Below, one piece after another: positions 19,138 through 34,100 of a stretch of 64,000 nt of DNA. Both the position numbers and the translations under genes were made by a program. Position 1 is the stretch's first letter. Every line of letters starts with the position of its first letter. The notes below the pieces were generated by a model. The model saw nothing but the letters and a program-made list of their open reading frames with translations. It was not told where the DNA came from and did not search any database. Origin of the DNA: Aplectana chamaeleonis (lineage: Eukaryota; Nematoda; Chromadorea; Rhabditida; Cosmocercidae); assembly GCA_029168955.1 (NCBI GenBank), contig JAPDOI010000185.1:1284715-1348714 (forward strand), in the 5' to 3' direction.

Positions 19138-22100
19138 GAAGTCAATTTTTCGAATAATTCGTTTATTCGATTATTCGGAAAAGAGAATTTCTCGAATTAT
19201 TCGTTTATTCTAATATTCGGAGAAGTCAATTTTTCGAATAATTCGTTTATTCGAATATTCGGAAAAGTCAATTTCCCGAATAATTCGTTTATTCGAATAT
19301 TCGGAGAAGTCAATTTTTCGAATAATTCGTTTATTCGATTATTCGGAAAAGACAATTTCTCGAATTATTCGTTTATTCGAATATTCGGAGAAGTCAATTT
19401 TTTAAGTAATTCGTTTATTCGAATATTCGGAAAAGTCAATTTCTTGAATAATTCGTTTGTTCGAATATTCGGAGAAGTCAATTTTTTGAGTAATTCGTTT
19501 ATTCGAATATTCGGAAAAGTCAATTTCTTGAATAATTCGCTTATTCGAATATTCGGAGAAGTCAATTTTTCGAATAATTCGTTTATTCGAATATTCGGAG
19601 AAGTCAATTTTTCGAATAATTCGTTTATTCGAATATTCGGAAAAGTCAATTTTCGAATAATTCGTTTATTCGATTATTCGGAAAAGACAATTTCTCGAAT
19701 TATTCGTTTATTTGAATATTCGGAGAAGTCAATTTTTCGAATAATTCGTTTATTCGAATATTCGGAAAAGTCAATTTCCCGAATAATTCGTTTATTCGAA
19801 TATTCGGAAAAGTCAGTTTTCGAATAATTCGTTTATTCGATTATTCGGAAAAGACAATTTCTCGAATTATTCGTTTATTGGAATATTCGGAGAAGTCAAT
19901 TTTTCGAATAATTCGTTTATTCGAATATTCGGAAAAGTCAATTTCCCGAATAATTCGTTTATTCGAATTTCCGGAAAAGTCAAATTTCGAATAATTCGTT
20001 TATTCGATTATTCGGAAAAGACAATTTCTCGAATTAATCGTTTATTGGAATATTCGGAGAAGTCAATTTTTCGAATAATTCGTTTATTCGAATATTCGGA
20101 AAAGTCAATTACCCGAATAATTCGTTTATTCGAATATTCGGAAAAGTCAATTTTCGAATAATTCGTTTATTCGATTATTCGGAAAAGACAATTTCTCGAA
20201 TTAATCGTTTATTCGAATATTCGGAGAAGTCAATTTTTCGAATAATTCGTTTATTCGATTATTCGGGAAAGACAATTTCTCGAATTATTCGTTTATTCGA
20301 ATATTCGGAGAAGTCAATTTTTCGAATAACTCGTTTATTCGAATATTCGGAGAAGTAAATTTTTCGAGTAATTCGTTTATTGAATATTCGGATAAGTCAA
20401 TTTGTCGTATAATTCGTTTATTGGAATATTCGGAGAAGTCAATTTTTCGAATAATTCGTTTATTCGATTATTCGGAAAAGACAATTTCTTGAATAATTCG
20501 TTTATTCGAATATTCGGAGAAGTCAATTTTTCGAATAATTCGTTTATTCGATTATTCGGAAAAGTCAATTTTTCGAATAATTCGTTTATTCGAATATTCG
20601 GAGAAGTCAATTTTTTAAGTAATTCGTTTATTCGAATATTCGGAAAAGTCAATTTCTTGAATAATTCGTTTGTTCGAATATTCGGAGAAGTCAATTTTTT
20701 GAGTAATTCGTTTATTCGAATATTCGGAAAAGTCAATTTCTTGAATAATTCGCTTATTCGAATATTCGGAGAAGTCAATTTTTCGAATAATTCGTTTATT
20801 CGAATATTCGGAGAAGTCAATTTTTCGAATAATTCGTTTATTCGAATATTCGGAAAAGTCAATTTTCGAATAATTCGTTTATTCGATTATTCGGAAAAGA
20901 CAATTTCTCGAATTATTCGTTTATTTGAATATTCGGAGAAGTCAATTTTTCGAATAATTCGTTTATTCGAATATTCGGAAAAGTCAATTTCCCGAATAAT
21001 TCGTTTATTCGAATATTCGGAAAAGTCAGTTTTCGAATAATTCGTTTATTCGATTATTCGGAAAAGACAATTTCTCGAATTAATCGTTTATTGAATATTC
21101 CGGAGAAGTCAATTTTTTCGAATAATTCGTTTATTCGAATATTCGGAAAAGTCAATTTCTTGAATAATTCGTTTTATTCGAATATTCGGAAAAGTCAATT
21201 TTCGAATAATTCCGTTTATTCGATTATTCGGAAAGTCAATTTTCTGAATTAATTCGTTTATTGGAATATTCGGAGAAGTCAATTTTTCGAATAATTCGTT
21301 TATTCAGATATTCGGAAAAGTCAATTCTACCTGAATAATTCGTTTATTCGAATATTCGGAAAAGTCAATTTTCGAATAATCTCGTTTATTCGATTATTCC
21401 CTGAAAAGTCAATTTCTCGAATTAATTCGTTTATTCGAATATTCGGAGAAGTTAATTTTTCGAATAATTCGTTTATTCGATTATTCGGGAAAGACAATTT
21501 CTCGAATTATTCGTTTATTCGAATATTCGGAGAAGTCAATTTTTCGAATAACTCGTTTATTCGAATATTCGGAGAAGTAAATTTTTCGAGTAATTCGTTT
21601 ATTGAATATTCGGATAAGTCAATTTGTCGTATAATTCGTTTATTGGAATATTCGGAGAAGTCAATTTTTCGAATAATTCGTTTATTCGATTATTCGGAAA
21701 AGACAATTTCTTGAATAATTCGTTTATTCGAATATTCGGAGAAGTCAATTTTTCGAATAATTCGTTTATTCGATTATTCGGAAAAGTCAATTTTTCGAAT
21801 AATTCGTTTATTCGAATATTCGGAGAAGTCAATTTCTTGAATAATTCGTTTATTCGAATATTCGGAGAAGTCAATTTTTCGAATAATTCGTTTATTCGAT
21901 TATTCGGAAAAGTCAATTTCTTGAATAATTCGTTTATTCGAATATTCGGAGAAGTCAATTTTTCGAATAATTCGTTTATTCGATTATTCGGAAAAGCCAA
22001 TTTTTCGAATAATTCGTTTATTCGAATATTCGGAGAAGTCAATTTTTCGAATAATTAGTTTATTCGATTATTCGGAAAAGTCAATTTTTCGAATAATTCG

Positions 22101-25100
22101 TTTATTCGAATATTCGGAGAAGTCAATTTCTTGAATAATTCGTTTATTCGAATATTCGGAGAAGTCAATTTTTCGAATAATTCGTTTATTCGATTATTCG
22201 GAAAAGTCAATTTTTCGAATAATTCGTTTATTCGAATATTCGGAGAAGTCAATTTCTTGAATAATTCGTTTATTCGAATATTCGGAGAAGTCAATTTTTC
22301 GAGTAATTCGTTTATTGAATATTCGGATAAGTCAATTTGTCGTATAATTCGTTTATTGGAATATTCGGAGAAGTCAATTTTTCGAATAATTCGTTTATTC
22401 GATTATTCGGAAAAGACAATTTCTTGAATAATTCGTTTATTCGAATATTCGGAGAAGTCAATTTTTCGAATAATTCGTTTATTCGATTATTCGGAAAAGT
22501 CAATTTTTCGAATAATTCGTTTATTCGAATATTCGGAGAAGTCAATTTCTTGAATAATTCGTTTATTCGAATATTCGGAGAAGTCAATTTTTCGAATAAT
22601 TCGTTTATTCGATTATTCGGAAAAGTCAATTTCTTGAATAATTCGTTTATTCGAATATTCGGAGAAGTCAATTTTTCGAATAATTCGTTTATTCGATTAT
22701 TCGGAAAAGTCAATTTTTCGAATAATTCGTTTATTCGAATATTCGGAGAAGTCAATTTTTCGAATAACTCGTTTATTCGAATATTCGGAGAAGTAAATTT
22801 TTCGAGTGATTCGTTTATTGAATATTCGGATAAGTCAATTTGTCGAATAATTCGTTTATTGGAATATTCGGAGAAGTCAATTTTTCGAATAATTCGTTTA
22901 TTCGAATATTCGGAGAAGTCAATTTTTCGAATAACTCGTTTATTCGAATATTCGGAGAAGTAAATTTTTCGAGTAATTCGTTTATTCGAATATTCGGAAA
23001 AGTCAATTTCCCGAATAATTCGTTTATTCGAATATTCGGATAAGTCAATTTTTCGAATAATTCGTTTATTCGATTATTCGGAAAAGTCAATTTTTCGAAT
23101 AATTCGTTTATTCGAATATTCGGAGAAGTCAATTTTTCGAATAACTCGTTTATTCGAATATTCGGAGAAGTAAATTTTTCGAGTAATTCGTTTATTGAAT
23201 ATTCGGAGAAGTCAATTTTTCGAATAATTCGTTTATTCGATTATTCGGAAAAGACAATTTCTCGAATTATTCGTTTATTCGAATATTCGGAGAAGTCAAT
23301 TTTTCGAACAATTCGTTTATTCGATTATTCGGAAAAGACAATTTCTCGAATTATTCGTTTATTCGAATATTCGGACAAGTCAATTTTTCGAATAATTCGT
23401 TTATTCGAATATTCGGAAAAGTCAATTTCTTGAATAATTCGTTTATTCGAATAGTCGGAGAAGTCAATTTTTCGAATAATTCGTTTATTCGATTATTCGG
23501 AAAAGTCAATTTTTCGAATAATTCGTTTATTCGATTATTCGGAAAAGTCAATTCTCGAATAATTTGTTTATTGGAATATTCGGAAAAGTCAATTTTTCGA
23601 ATCATTCGTTTATTCGAATATTCGGAGAATTCAATTTTTTCGAATGATTCGTTTATTCAAATATTCGGAAAAGTCAATTCTTCGAATTATTCGTTTATTC
23701 GAATATTCGGAAAGGTCAATTTTTCGAATAATTCGTTTATTCGATTATTCGGAAAAGACAATTTCTCGAATTATTCGTTTATTCGAATATTCGGAAAAGT
23801 CAATTTTTCGAATAATTCGTTTATTCGAATATTCGGAGAAGTCAATTTCTTGAATAATTCGTTTATTCGAATAGTCGGAGAAGTCGATTTTTCGAATAAT
23901 TCGTTTATTCGAATATTCGGGGAAGTCAATTTCTCGAATAATTCGTTTATTCGAATATTCGGAAAAGTCAATTTCCCGAATAATTCGTTTATTCGAATAT
24001 TCGGAGAAGTCAATTTCTCGAATAATTCGTTTATTCGAATATTCGGAGAGGTAAATTTTTCGAGTGATTCGTTTATTGAATATTCGGATAAGTCAATTTG
24101 TCGAATAATTCGTTTATTGGAATATTCGGAGAAGTCAATTTTTCGAATAATTCGTTTATTCGAATATTCGGAGAAGTCAATTTTTCGAATAATTCGTTTA
24201 TTCGAATATTCGGATAAGTCAATTTTTCGAATAATTCGTTTATTCGAATATTCGGAGAAGTCAGTTTTTCGGATAATTCGTTTATTCGAATATTCGAGAA
24301 AGTCATTCTTTCGGATAATTCGTTTATTCGAATATTCGGAGAAGTCAGTTTTTCGAATAATTCGTTTATTCGAATATTCGGAGAAGTCATTTTTTCGAAT
24401 GATTCGTTTATTCGAATATTCGGAGAAGTCATTTTTTCGAATGATTCGTTTATTCGAATATTCGGAGAAGTCAGTTTTTCGGATAATTCGTTTATTCGAA
24501 TATTCGGAGAAGTCAGTTTTTCGAATAATTCGTTTATTCGAATATTCGGAGAAGTCATTTTTTCGAATGATTCGTTTATTCGAATATTCGGAGAAGTCAG
24601 TTTTTCGGATAATTCGTTTATTCGAATATTCGAGAAAGTCATTCTTTCGGATAATTCGTTTATTCGAATATTCGAGAAAGTCATTCTTTCGAATAATTCG
24701 TTTATTCGAATATTCGGAGAAGACAGTTTTTCGGATAATTCGTTTATTCGAATATTCGAGAAAGTCATTCTTTCGAATAATTTCAATATTCCGAATTTCG
24801 AATAATTCGTTTATTCGAATATTCGAGAAAGTCATTCTTTCGGATAATTCGTTTATTCGAATATTCGAGAAAGTCATTCTTTCGGATAATTCGTTTATTC
24901 GAATATTCGGAGAAGTCAGTTTTTCGAATAATTCGTTTATTCGAATATTCGAGAAAGTCATTCTTTCGAATAATTCGTTTATTCGAATATTCGGAGAAGA
25001 CAGTTTTTCGGATAATTCGTTTATTCGAATATTCGGAGAAGTCAGTTTTTCGGATAATTCGTTTATTCGAATATTTGAAAGAGTCAATTTCTCGTGTTAT

Positions 25101-28100
25101 TCGTTTATTCGAATATTCGAGAAAGTCATTCTTTCGAATAATTCGTTTATTCGAATATTCGGAGAAGTCAGTTTTTCGGATAATTCGTTTATTCGAATAT
25201 TCGAGAAAGTCATTCTTTCGGATAATTCGTTTATTCGAATATTCGGAGAAGTCATTTTTTCGAATGATTCGTTTATTCGAATATTCGGAGAAGTCAGTTT
25301 TTCGGATAATTCGTTTATTCGAATATTCGGAGAAGTCAGTTTTTCGGATAATTCGTTTATTCGAATATTCGGAGAAGTCAGTTTTTCGGATAATTCGTTT
25401 ATTCGAATATTCGGAAAAGTCAATTTTTCGAATTATTCGTTTATTCGAATATTCGGAGAAGTCAATTTTTTGAATAATTCGTTTATTCGAATATTCGGAG
25501 AAGTCAATTTTTCGAATAATTAGTTTATTCGAATATTCGGAGTCAATTTTTTGAATAATTCGTTTATTCGGATATCCGAAGAAGTCTATTTTTCGAATAT
25601 TTCATTTACTCGAATATTCGGAGAAGTCAATTTTTCGAATAATTCATTTACTCGAATATTCGGAGAAGTCAATTTTTCGAATAATTCATTTACTCGAATA
25701 TTCGGAGAAGTCAATTTTTCGAATAATTCATTTACTCGAATATTCGGAGAAGTAATTTTTTGAATATTTCATTTACTCGAATATTCGGAGAAGTCAATTT
25801 TTCGAATAATTCATTTACTCGAATATTCGGAGAAGTCAATTTTTCGAATAATTCATTTACTCGAATATTCGGAGAAGTCAATTTTCGAATAATTCGTTTA
25901 TTCGAATATTCGGAGAAGTCAATTTTTCGAATAATTCGTTTATTCGAATATTCGGAAAGAGTCAATTTCTCGAATAATTCGTTTATTCGAATATTCCGGA
26001 AAAGACAATTTTCGAATTATTCGTTTATTCGAATATTCGGAGAAGTCAATTTTTCGAATAATTCGTTTATTCGATTATTCGGAAAAGTCAATTCTTTCCC
26101 GAATAATTCGTTTATTCGAATATTCGGAGAAGTCAGTTTTCGAATAATTCGTTTATAATTCGTTTATTCGAATATTCGGAGAAGTCAGTTTTTCGAATAA
26201 TTCGTTTATTCGAATATTCGGAGAAGTCAGTTTTTCGAATGATTCGTTTATTCGAATATTCGGAGAAGTCAGTTTTTCGGATAATTCGTTTATTCGAATA
26301 TTCGAGAAAGTCATTCTTTCGGATAATTCGTTTATTCGAATATTCGGAGAAGTCAGTTTTTCGAATAATTCGTTTATTCGAATATTCGAGAAAGTCATTC
26401 TTTCGAATAATTCGTTTATTCGAATATTCGGAGAAGTCAGTTTTTCGAATAATTCGTTTATTCGAATATTCGAGAAAGTCATTCTTTCGGATAATTCGTT
26501 TATTCGAATATTCGGAGAAGTCAGTTTTTCGAATAATTCGTTTATTCGAATATTCGGAGAAGTCAATTTTTCGAATTATTCGTTTATTCGAATATTCGGA
26601 AAAGTCAATTTTTCGAATAATTCGTTTATTTGAATATTCGGAGAAGTCAATTTCTTGAATAATTCGTTTATTCGAATAGTCGGAGAAGTCAATTTTTCGA
26701 ATAATTCGTTTATTCGATTATTCGGAAAAGTCAATTTTTCGAATAATTCGTTTATTCGAATATTCGGAGAAGTCAATTTCTCGAATAATTCGTTTATTCG
26801 AATATTCGGAAAAGTCAATTTCCCGAATAATTCGTTTATTCGAATATTCGGAGAAGTCAATTTTTCGAATAATTCGTTTATTCGATTATTCGGAAAAGTC
26901 AATTCTCGAATAATTTGTTTATTGGAATATTCGGAAAAGTCAATTTTTCGAATTATTCGTTTATTCGAATATTCGGAAAAGTCAATTTTTCGAATAATTC
27001 GTTTATTCGAAAATTCGGAGGAGTCGAATTTTTGAATAATTCGTTTATTCGAATATTCGGAAAAAAGAATTTCTCGAATAATTCGTTCATTCGATTATTC
27101 GAAAAGTCAAATTTTAGAATAATTCGTTTATTTGAATATTCGGAGAAGTCAATTTTTCGAATAATTCGTTTACTCGAATATTCCGGAGAAGTCAATTTTT
27201 CGAGATAATTCGTTTATTCGAATATTCGGAAAAGTCAATTTTCGAATAATTCGTTTATTCGAATATTCGGAAAAGTCAATTTTTCGAATAATTCGTTTAT
27301 TCGAATATTCGGAGAAGTCAATTTTTCGAATAATTCGTTTATTCGAGATATTCCGGAAGAAGTCAATTTCCCGAATAACTCGTTTATTCGAATATTCGGA
27401 GAAGTAAATTTTTCGAGTAATTCGTTTATTCGAATATTCGGAGAAGTCAATTTCTCGAATAATTCGTTTATTCGAATATTCGGAAAAGTCAATTTCTTGA
27501 ATAATTCGTTTATTCGAATAGTCGGAAAAGTCGATTTTCGAATAATTCGTTTATTCGAATATTCGGAAAAGTCAATTTTTCGAATAAATCGTTTATTCGA
27601 ATATTCGGAAAAGTCAATTTTTTTCAAATAATTCGTTTATTCGAATATTCGGAGAAGTCAATTTTTCGAATAATTCGTTTATTCGAATATTCGGAGAAGT
27701 CAATTTTTCGAATAATTCGTTTTATTCGAATATTCGGAGAAGTCAATTTCTCCGAATAATTCGTTTATTCGAATATTCGGAAAAGTCAATTTTCTTGAAT
27801 AATTCGTTTATTCGAATATTCGGAGAGTCAATTTTCGAATAATTCGTTTATTCGATTATTCGGAGAAGTCAATTTCTCGAATAATTCGTTTATTCGAATA
27901 TTCGGAGAAGTCAATTTCTCCGAATAATTCGTTTATTCGAATATTCCCGGAAGAAGTCAATTTTCGAATAATTCGTTTTATTCGAATATTCGGAGAAGTC
28001 AATTTTTCGAATAATTCGTTTATTCGAATATTCCGGAAAAGTCAATTTTCGAATAATTCGTTTATTCGAATATTCGGAGAAGTCATTTTTCGAATAATTC

Positions 28101-31100
28101 GTTTCTTCGAATATTCGGAGAAGTCAATTTTCGAATAATTCGTTTATTCGAATATTCGGAAAAGTAAATTTTTCGAATAATTCGTTTATTCGAATATTCG
28201 GAAAAGTCAATTTTTCGAATAGTTCGTTTATTCGAATATTCCGGAAAAGTCCAATTTTTCGAATAATTCGTTTATTCGAATATTCGGAAAAGTCAATTTC
28301 TCGAATAATTTCGTTTATTCGAATATTCGGAGAAGTCAATTTCTCGAATAATTCGTTTATTCGAATATTCGGAAAGAGTCAATTTTTCGAATAATTCGTT
28401 TATTCGAATATTCGGAAAAAGTCAATTTTCGAATAATTCGTTTATTCGAATATTCGGAGAAGTCAATTTTCTCAGAATAATTCGTTTATTCGAATATTCG
28501 GAGAAGTCAGTTTTTCGAATAATTCGTTTATTCGAATATTCGGAGAAGTCATTTTTTCGAATGATTCGTTTATTCGAATATTCGGAGAAGTCAGTTTTTC
28601 GAATAATTCGTTTATTCGAATATTCGAGAAAGTCATTCTTTCGAATAATTCGTTTATTCGAATATTCGGAGAAGACAGTTTTTCGGATAATTCGTTTATT
28701 CGAATATTCGGAGAAGTCAGTTTTTCGGATAATTCGTTTATTCGAATATTCGAGAAAGTCATTCTTTCGGATAATTCGTTTATTCGAATATTCGGAGAAG
28801 TCAGTTTTTCGAATAATTCGTTTATTCGAATATTCGGAGAAGTCATTTTTTCGAATGATTCGTTTATTCGAATATTCGGAGAAGTCAGTTTTTCGAATAA
28901 TTCGTTTTTTCGAATATTCGGAGAAGTCAGTTTTTCGGATAATTCGTTTTTTCGAATATTCGGAGAAGTCAGTTTTTCGGATAATTCGTTTATTCGAATA
29001 TTCGAGAAAGTCATTCTTTCGGATAATTCGTTTATTCGAATATTCGGAGAAGTCAGTTTTTCGGATAATTCGTTTATTCGAATATTCGAGAAAGTCATTC
29101 TTTCGAATAATTCGTTTATTCGAATATTCGGAGAAGACAGTTTTTCGGATAATTCGTTTATTCGAATATTCGGAGAAGTCATTTTTTCGAATGATTTGTT
29201 TTATTCGAATATTCGGAGAAGTCAATTTTTCGAATAATTCGTTTATTCGAATATTCGCAGAAAGTCAATTTTCTCGAATAATTCGTTTATTCGAATATTC
29301 GGGAAGAAGTCAATTTTTTCGAATAATTCGTTTTATTCGAATATTCGGAGAAGTCAATTTTCGAATAATTCGTTTATTCGAATATTCGGAAAAGTCAATT
29401 TTTCGAATAATTCGTTTATTCGAATATTCCGGATAAGTCAATTTCTCGAATAATTCGTTTATTCGAATATTCGGAAAAGTCAATTTTCGAATAATTCGTT
29501 TATTCGAATATTCCGGAAAAGTCAATTTCCGAATAATTCGTTTATTCGAATATTCGAGAAGACAATTTTTCGAATAATTCGTTTATTCGAATATTCGGAG
29601 AAGTCAATTTTTCGAATAATTCGTTTATTCGAATATTCGGAAAGAAGTCAATTTTTCGAATAATTCGTTTATTCGAATATTCGAGAAGTCAATTTTTCGA
29701 ATAATTCGTTTATTTCGAATATTCCGGAAAAGTCAATTTCTCGAATAATTTGTTTATTCGAATATTCGGAAAAGTCAATTTCTCGAATTATTCGTTTATT
29801 CGAATATTCGGAGAAGTCAATTTTTCGAATAATTCGTTTATTCGGAATATTCGGAAAGTCAATTTCTCGAATAATTCGTTTATTCGAATATTCCGGAGAA
29901 GTCAATTTTTCGAATAATTCGTTTATTCGAATATTCCGGAGAAGTCAATTTTTCGAATAATTCGTTTATTCGAATATTCGGAAAAAGTCAATTTTTCGAA
30001 TAATTCGTTTATTCGAATATTCGGAAAGTCAATTTTCTCGAATAATTCGTTTATTCGAATATTCGGAGAAAGTCAATTTTTCGAATAATTCGTTTATTCG
30101 AATATTCGGAGAAAAGTCAATTTCTCGAATTAATTCGTTTATTCGAATATTCGGAAAAGTCAATTTTTCGAATAATTCGTTTATTCGAATATTCGGAGAA
30201 GTCAATTTTTCGAATAATTCGTTTATTCAGAATATTCGGAGAAGTCAATTTTTCGAATAATTCGTTTATTCGAATATTCGGAAGAAGACAATTTCTTCGA
30301 ATTATTCGTTTATTCGAATATTCGGAGAAGTCAATTTTCGAATAATTCGTTTATTCGAATATTCCGGAAAGAGACAATTTCTCGAATTATTCGTTTATTC
30401 GAATATTCGGGGAAGTCAATTTTCGAATAATTCGTTTATTCGAATATTCGGAGAAGTCAATTTTTTGAATAATTCGTTTATTCGAATATTCGGAGAAGTC
30501 AATTTTTCGAATAATTCGTTTATTCGATTATTCGAAAAGTCAAATTTTCGAATAATTCGGTTATTCAAATATTCGGAGAAGTCAATTTTTTCGAATAATT
30601 CGTTTATTGGAATATTCGGAGAAGTCGATTTTTCGAACAATTGGTTTATTCGAATATTCGGAGAAGTCAATTTTTTCGTTTATTCAAATATTCGGAGAAG
30701 TCAATTTTCGAATAATTCGTTTATTCGAATATTCCGGAAGAAGTCAATTTTCGAATAATTCGTTTATTCGAATATTCGGAGAAGTCAATTTCTCAAGTTT
30801 ATTCGAATATTATTTTTTTCCCGAATAATTCGTTTATTCGAATATTCGGAAGATCAATTTTTCGAATAACTCGTTTATTCGAATATTCGAGAAGTAAATT
30901 CTTCGAGTAATTCGTTTATTCGAATGTTCGGAGAAGTCAATTTGTCGAATAATTCGTTTATTCGAATATTCGGAGAAGTCAATTTTTCGAATAATTCGTT
31001 TATTCGATTATTCGGAAAAAGTCAATTCTCTGAATAATTCGTTTATTCGAATATTCGGAAAAAGTCAATTTTTCGAATAATTCGTTTATTCGAATATTCG

Positions 31101-34100
31101 GAGAAGTCGAATTTTTCGAATAATTCGTTTATTCGAATATTCGGAAAAGTCAATTTTTTTTCCGAATAATTCGTTTATTCGAATATTCGGAAAAGTCAAT
31201 TTCTCGAATAATTCGTTTATTCGAATATTCCGGAGAAGTCAATTTTTCGAATAATTCGTTTATTCGAATATTCGGAAAAGTCAATTTCTCGAATAATTCG
31301 TTTATTCGAATATTCGGAAAAGTCAATTTCTCGAATTATTCGTTTATTCGAATATTCGGAGAAGTCAATTTTTCCGAATAATTCGTTTATTCGAATATTC
31401 GGAAAAGACAATTTCTCGAATAATTCGTTTATTCGAATATTCGGAAAGTCAATTTTTCGAATAATTCGTTTATTCGAATATTCGGAAAAGTCAATTTTCG
31501 AATAATTCGTTTTATTCGAATATTCGGAAAAGTCAATTTCTTGAATAATTCGTTTATTCGATTATTCGGAAAAGTCAAGTTTTCGAATACTTAGTTTATT
31601 CAACCATTCGGAAAAATCAATTTCTCGAATAATTCGTTTATTCGAATACTCGAAAAGTCAATTTTTCGAATAATTCGCATATTCGAATATTACGAGAAGT
31701 CAATTTCTTCGAATAATTCGTTCATTCGAATATTCGGAAGAGTCAATTTTTCGAATTATTCGTTTATTCGAATATTCGGAGAAGTCAAGTTTTCGAATAA
31801 TTCGTTCATTAGAATATTCGAAAGAGTCAATTTCTCGAATTATTCGTTTCTTTGAATATCCGGAAGAGTCAATTTTTCGAATTATTCGTTTATTCGAATA
31901 TTCGGAGAAGTCAAGTTTTCGAATAATTCGTTCATTCGAATATTCGAAAGAGTCAATTTTTCGAATTATTCGTTCCTTTGAATATTCGGAAAAAACATTT
32001 TTCGAATAATTCGTTCATTCGAATATTCGGAAGAGTCAATTTTTCGAATTATTCGTTTATTCGAATATTCGGAGAAGTCAATTTTTCGAATAATTCGTTT
32101 ATTGGAATATTCGGAAAAGACAATTTTTCGAATAATTCGTTTATTCGATTATTCGGAAAAGACAATTTCTCGAATTATTCGTTTATTCGAATATTCGGAA
32201 AAGTCAATTTTTCGAATAATTCGTTTATTCGAATATTCGGAGAAGTCAATTTTTCGAATTATTCGTTTATTCGAATATTCCGGAAAAGTCAATTTCTCGA
32301 ATAATTCGTTTATTCGAATATTCGGAAAAGTCAATTTCTTGAATAATTCGTTTATTCGAATAGTCGGAGAAGTCAATTTTTTCGAATAATTCGTTTTATT
32401 CGATTATTCGGAAAAGTCAATTTTCGAATAATTCGTTTATTCGAATATTCGGAAAAGTCAATTCTCGAATAATTCGTTTATTCGAATATTCGGAAAAGTC
32501 AATTTCTTGAATAATTCGTTTATTCGAATAGTCGGAAAAGTCAATTTTTCGAATAATTCGTTTATTCGAATATTCGGAGAAGTCAATTTCTCGAATAATT
32601 CGTTTATTCGAATATTCGGAGAAGTCAATTTCTCGAATAATTCGTTTATTCGAATATTCGGAAAAGTCAATTTCCCGAATAATTCGTTTATTCGAACATT
32701 CGGAGAAGTCAATTTCTCGAATTATTCGTTCATTCGAATATTCGGAAAAGTCAATTTCCCGAATAATTCGTTTATTCGAATATTCGGAGAAGTCAATTTT
32801 TCGAATAACTCGTTTATTCGAATATTCGGAAAAGTCAATTTCTCGAATAATTCGTTTATTCGAATATTCGGAGAAGTCAATTTTTCGAATAATTCGTTTA
32901 TTCGATTATTCGGAAAAGACAATTTCTCGAATTATTCGTTTATTCGAATATTCGGAAAAGTCAATTTTTCGAATAATTCGTTTATTCGAATATTCGGAGA
33001 AGTCAATTTTTCGAATTATTCGTTTATTCGAATATTCGGAGAAGTCAATTTTTCGAATTATTCGTTTATTCGAATATTCGGAGAAGTCAATTTTTCGAAT
33101 TATTCGTTTATTCGAATATTCGGAGAAGTCAATTTTTCGAATAATTCGTTTATTCGAATATTCGGAGAAGTCAATTTTTCGAATAATTCGTTTATTCGAA
33201 TATTCGAAAGTCAATTTTCCGAATTATTCGTTTATTCGAATATTCGGAAAAGCTAATTTTTTGAATAATTCGCTTATTCGAATATTCGGGAAAGTCAATT
33301 TTTCGAATAATTCGTTTATTCGAATATTCGGAAGAAGTCAATTTTTCGAATAATTCGTTTATTGGAATATTCCGGAGAAGTCAATTTCTCGAATAATTCG
33401 TTTAATCGAACAGTCGGAAAAGTCAATTTTTCGAATAATTCGTTTATTCGATTATTCGGAAAAGTCAATTTTTCGAATAATTCGTTTATTCGATTATTCG
33501 GAAAAGTCAATTTTTCGAATAATTCGTTTATTCGAATATTCGGAGAAGTCAATTTCTCGAATAATTCGTTTATTCGAATATTCGGAAAAGTCAATTTTTC
33601 GAATAATTCGTTTATTCGAATATTCGGAAAAGTCAATTTCTTGAATAATTCGTTTATTCGAATAGTCGGAGAAGTCAATTTTTCGAATAATTCGTTTATT
33701 CGAATATTCGGAGAAGTCAATTTCTCGAATAATTCGTTTATTCGAATATTCGGAAAAGTCAATTTTTCGAATAATTCGTTTATTCGAATATTCGGAGAAG
33801 TCAATTTCTCGAATAATTCGTTTATTCGAATATTCGGAAAAGTCAATTTTTCGAATAATTCGTTTATTCGATTATTCGGAAAAGTCAATTTTTCGAATAA
33901 TTCGTTTATTCGATTATTCGGAAAAGTCAATTTTTCGAATAATTCGTTTATTCGAACATTCGGAGAAGTCAATTTCTCGAATAATTCGTTTATTCGAATA
34001 TTCGGAAAAGTCAATTTTCGAATAATTCGTTTATTCGATTATTCCGGAAAAGTCAATTTTCGAATAATTCGTTTATTCGAATATTCGGAAAAGTCAATTT

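Noticed and set aside
23430..25523. 697-codon open frame and similar long frames across the satellite
   Set aside because: They are made only of 14-residue repeats forced by a 42-bp period without stops. Frames are open on both strands at the same place, and they end wherever an indel breaks the period.
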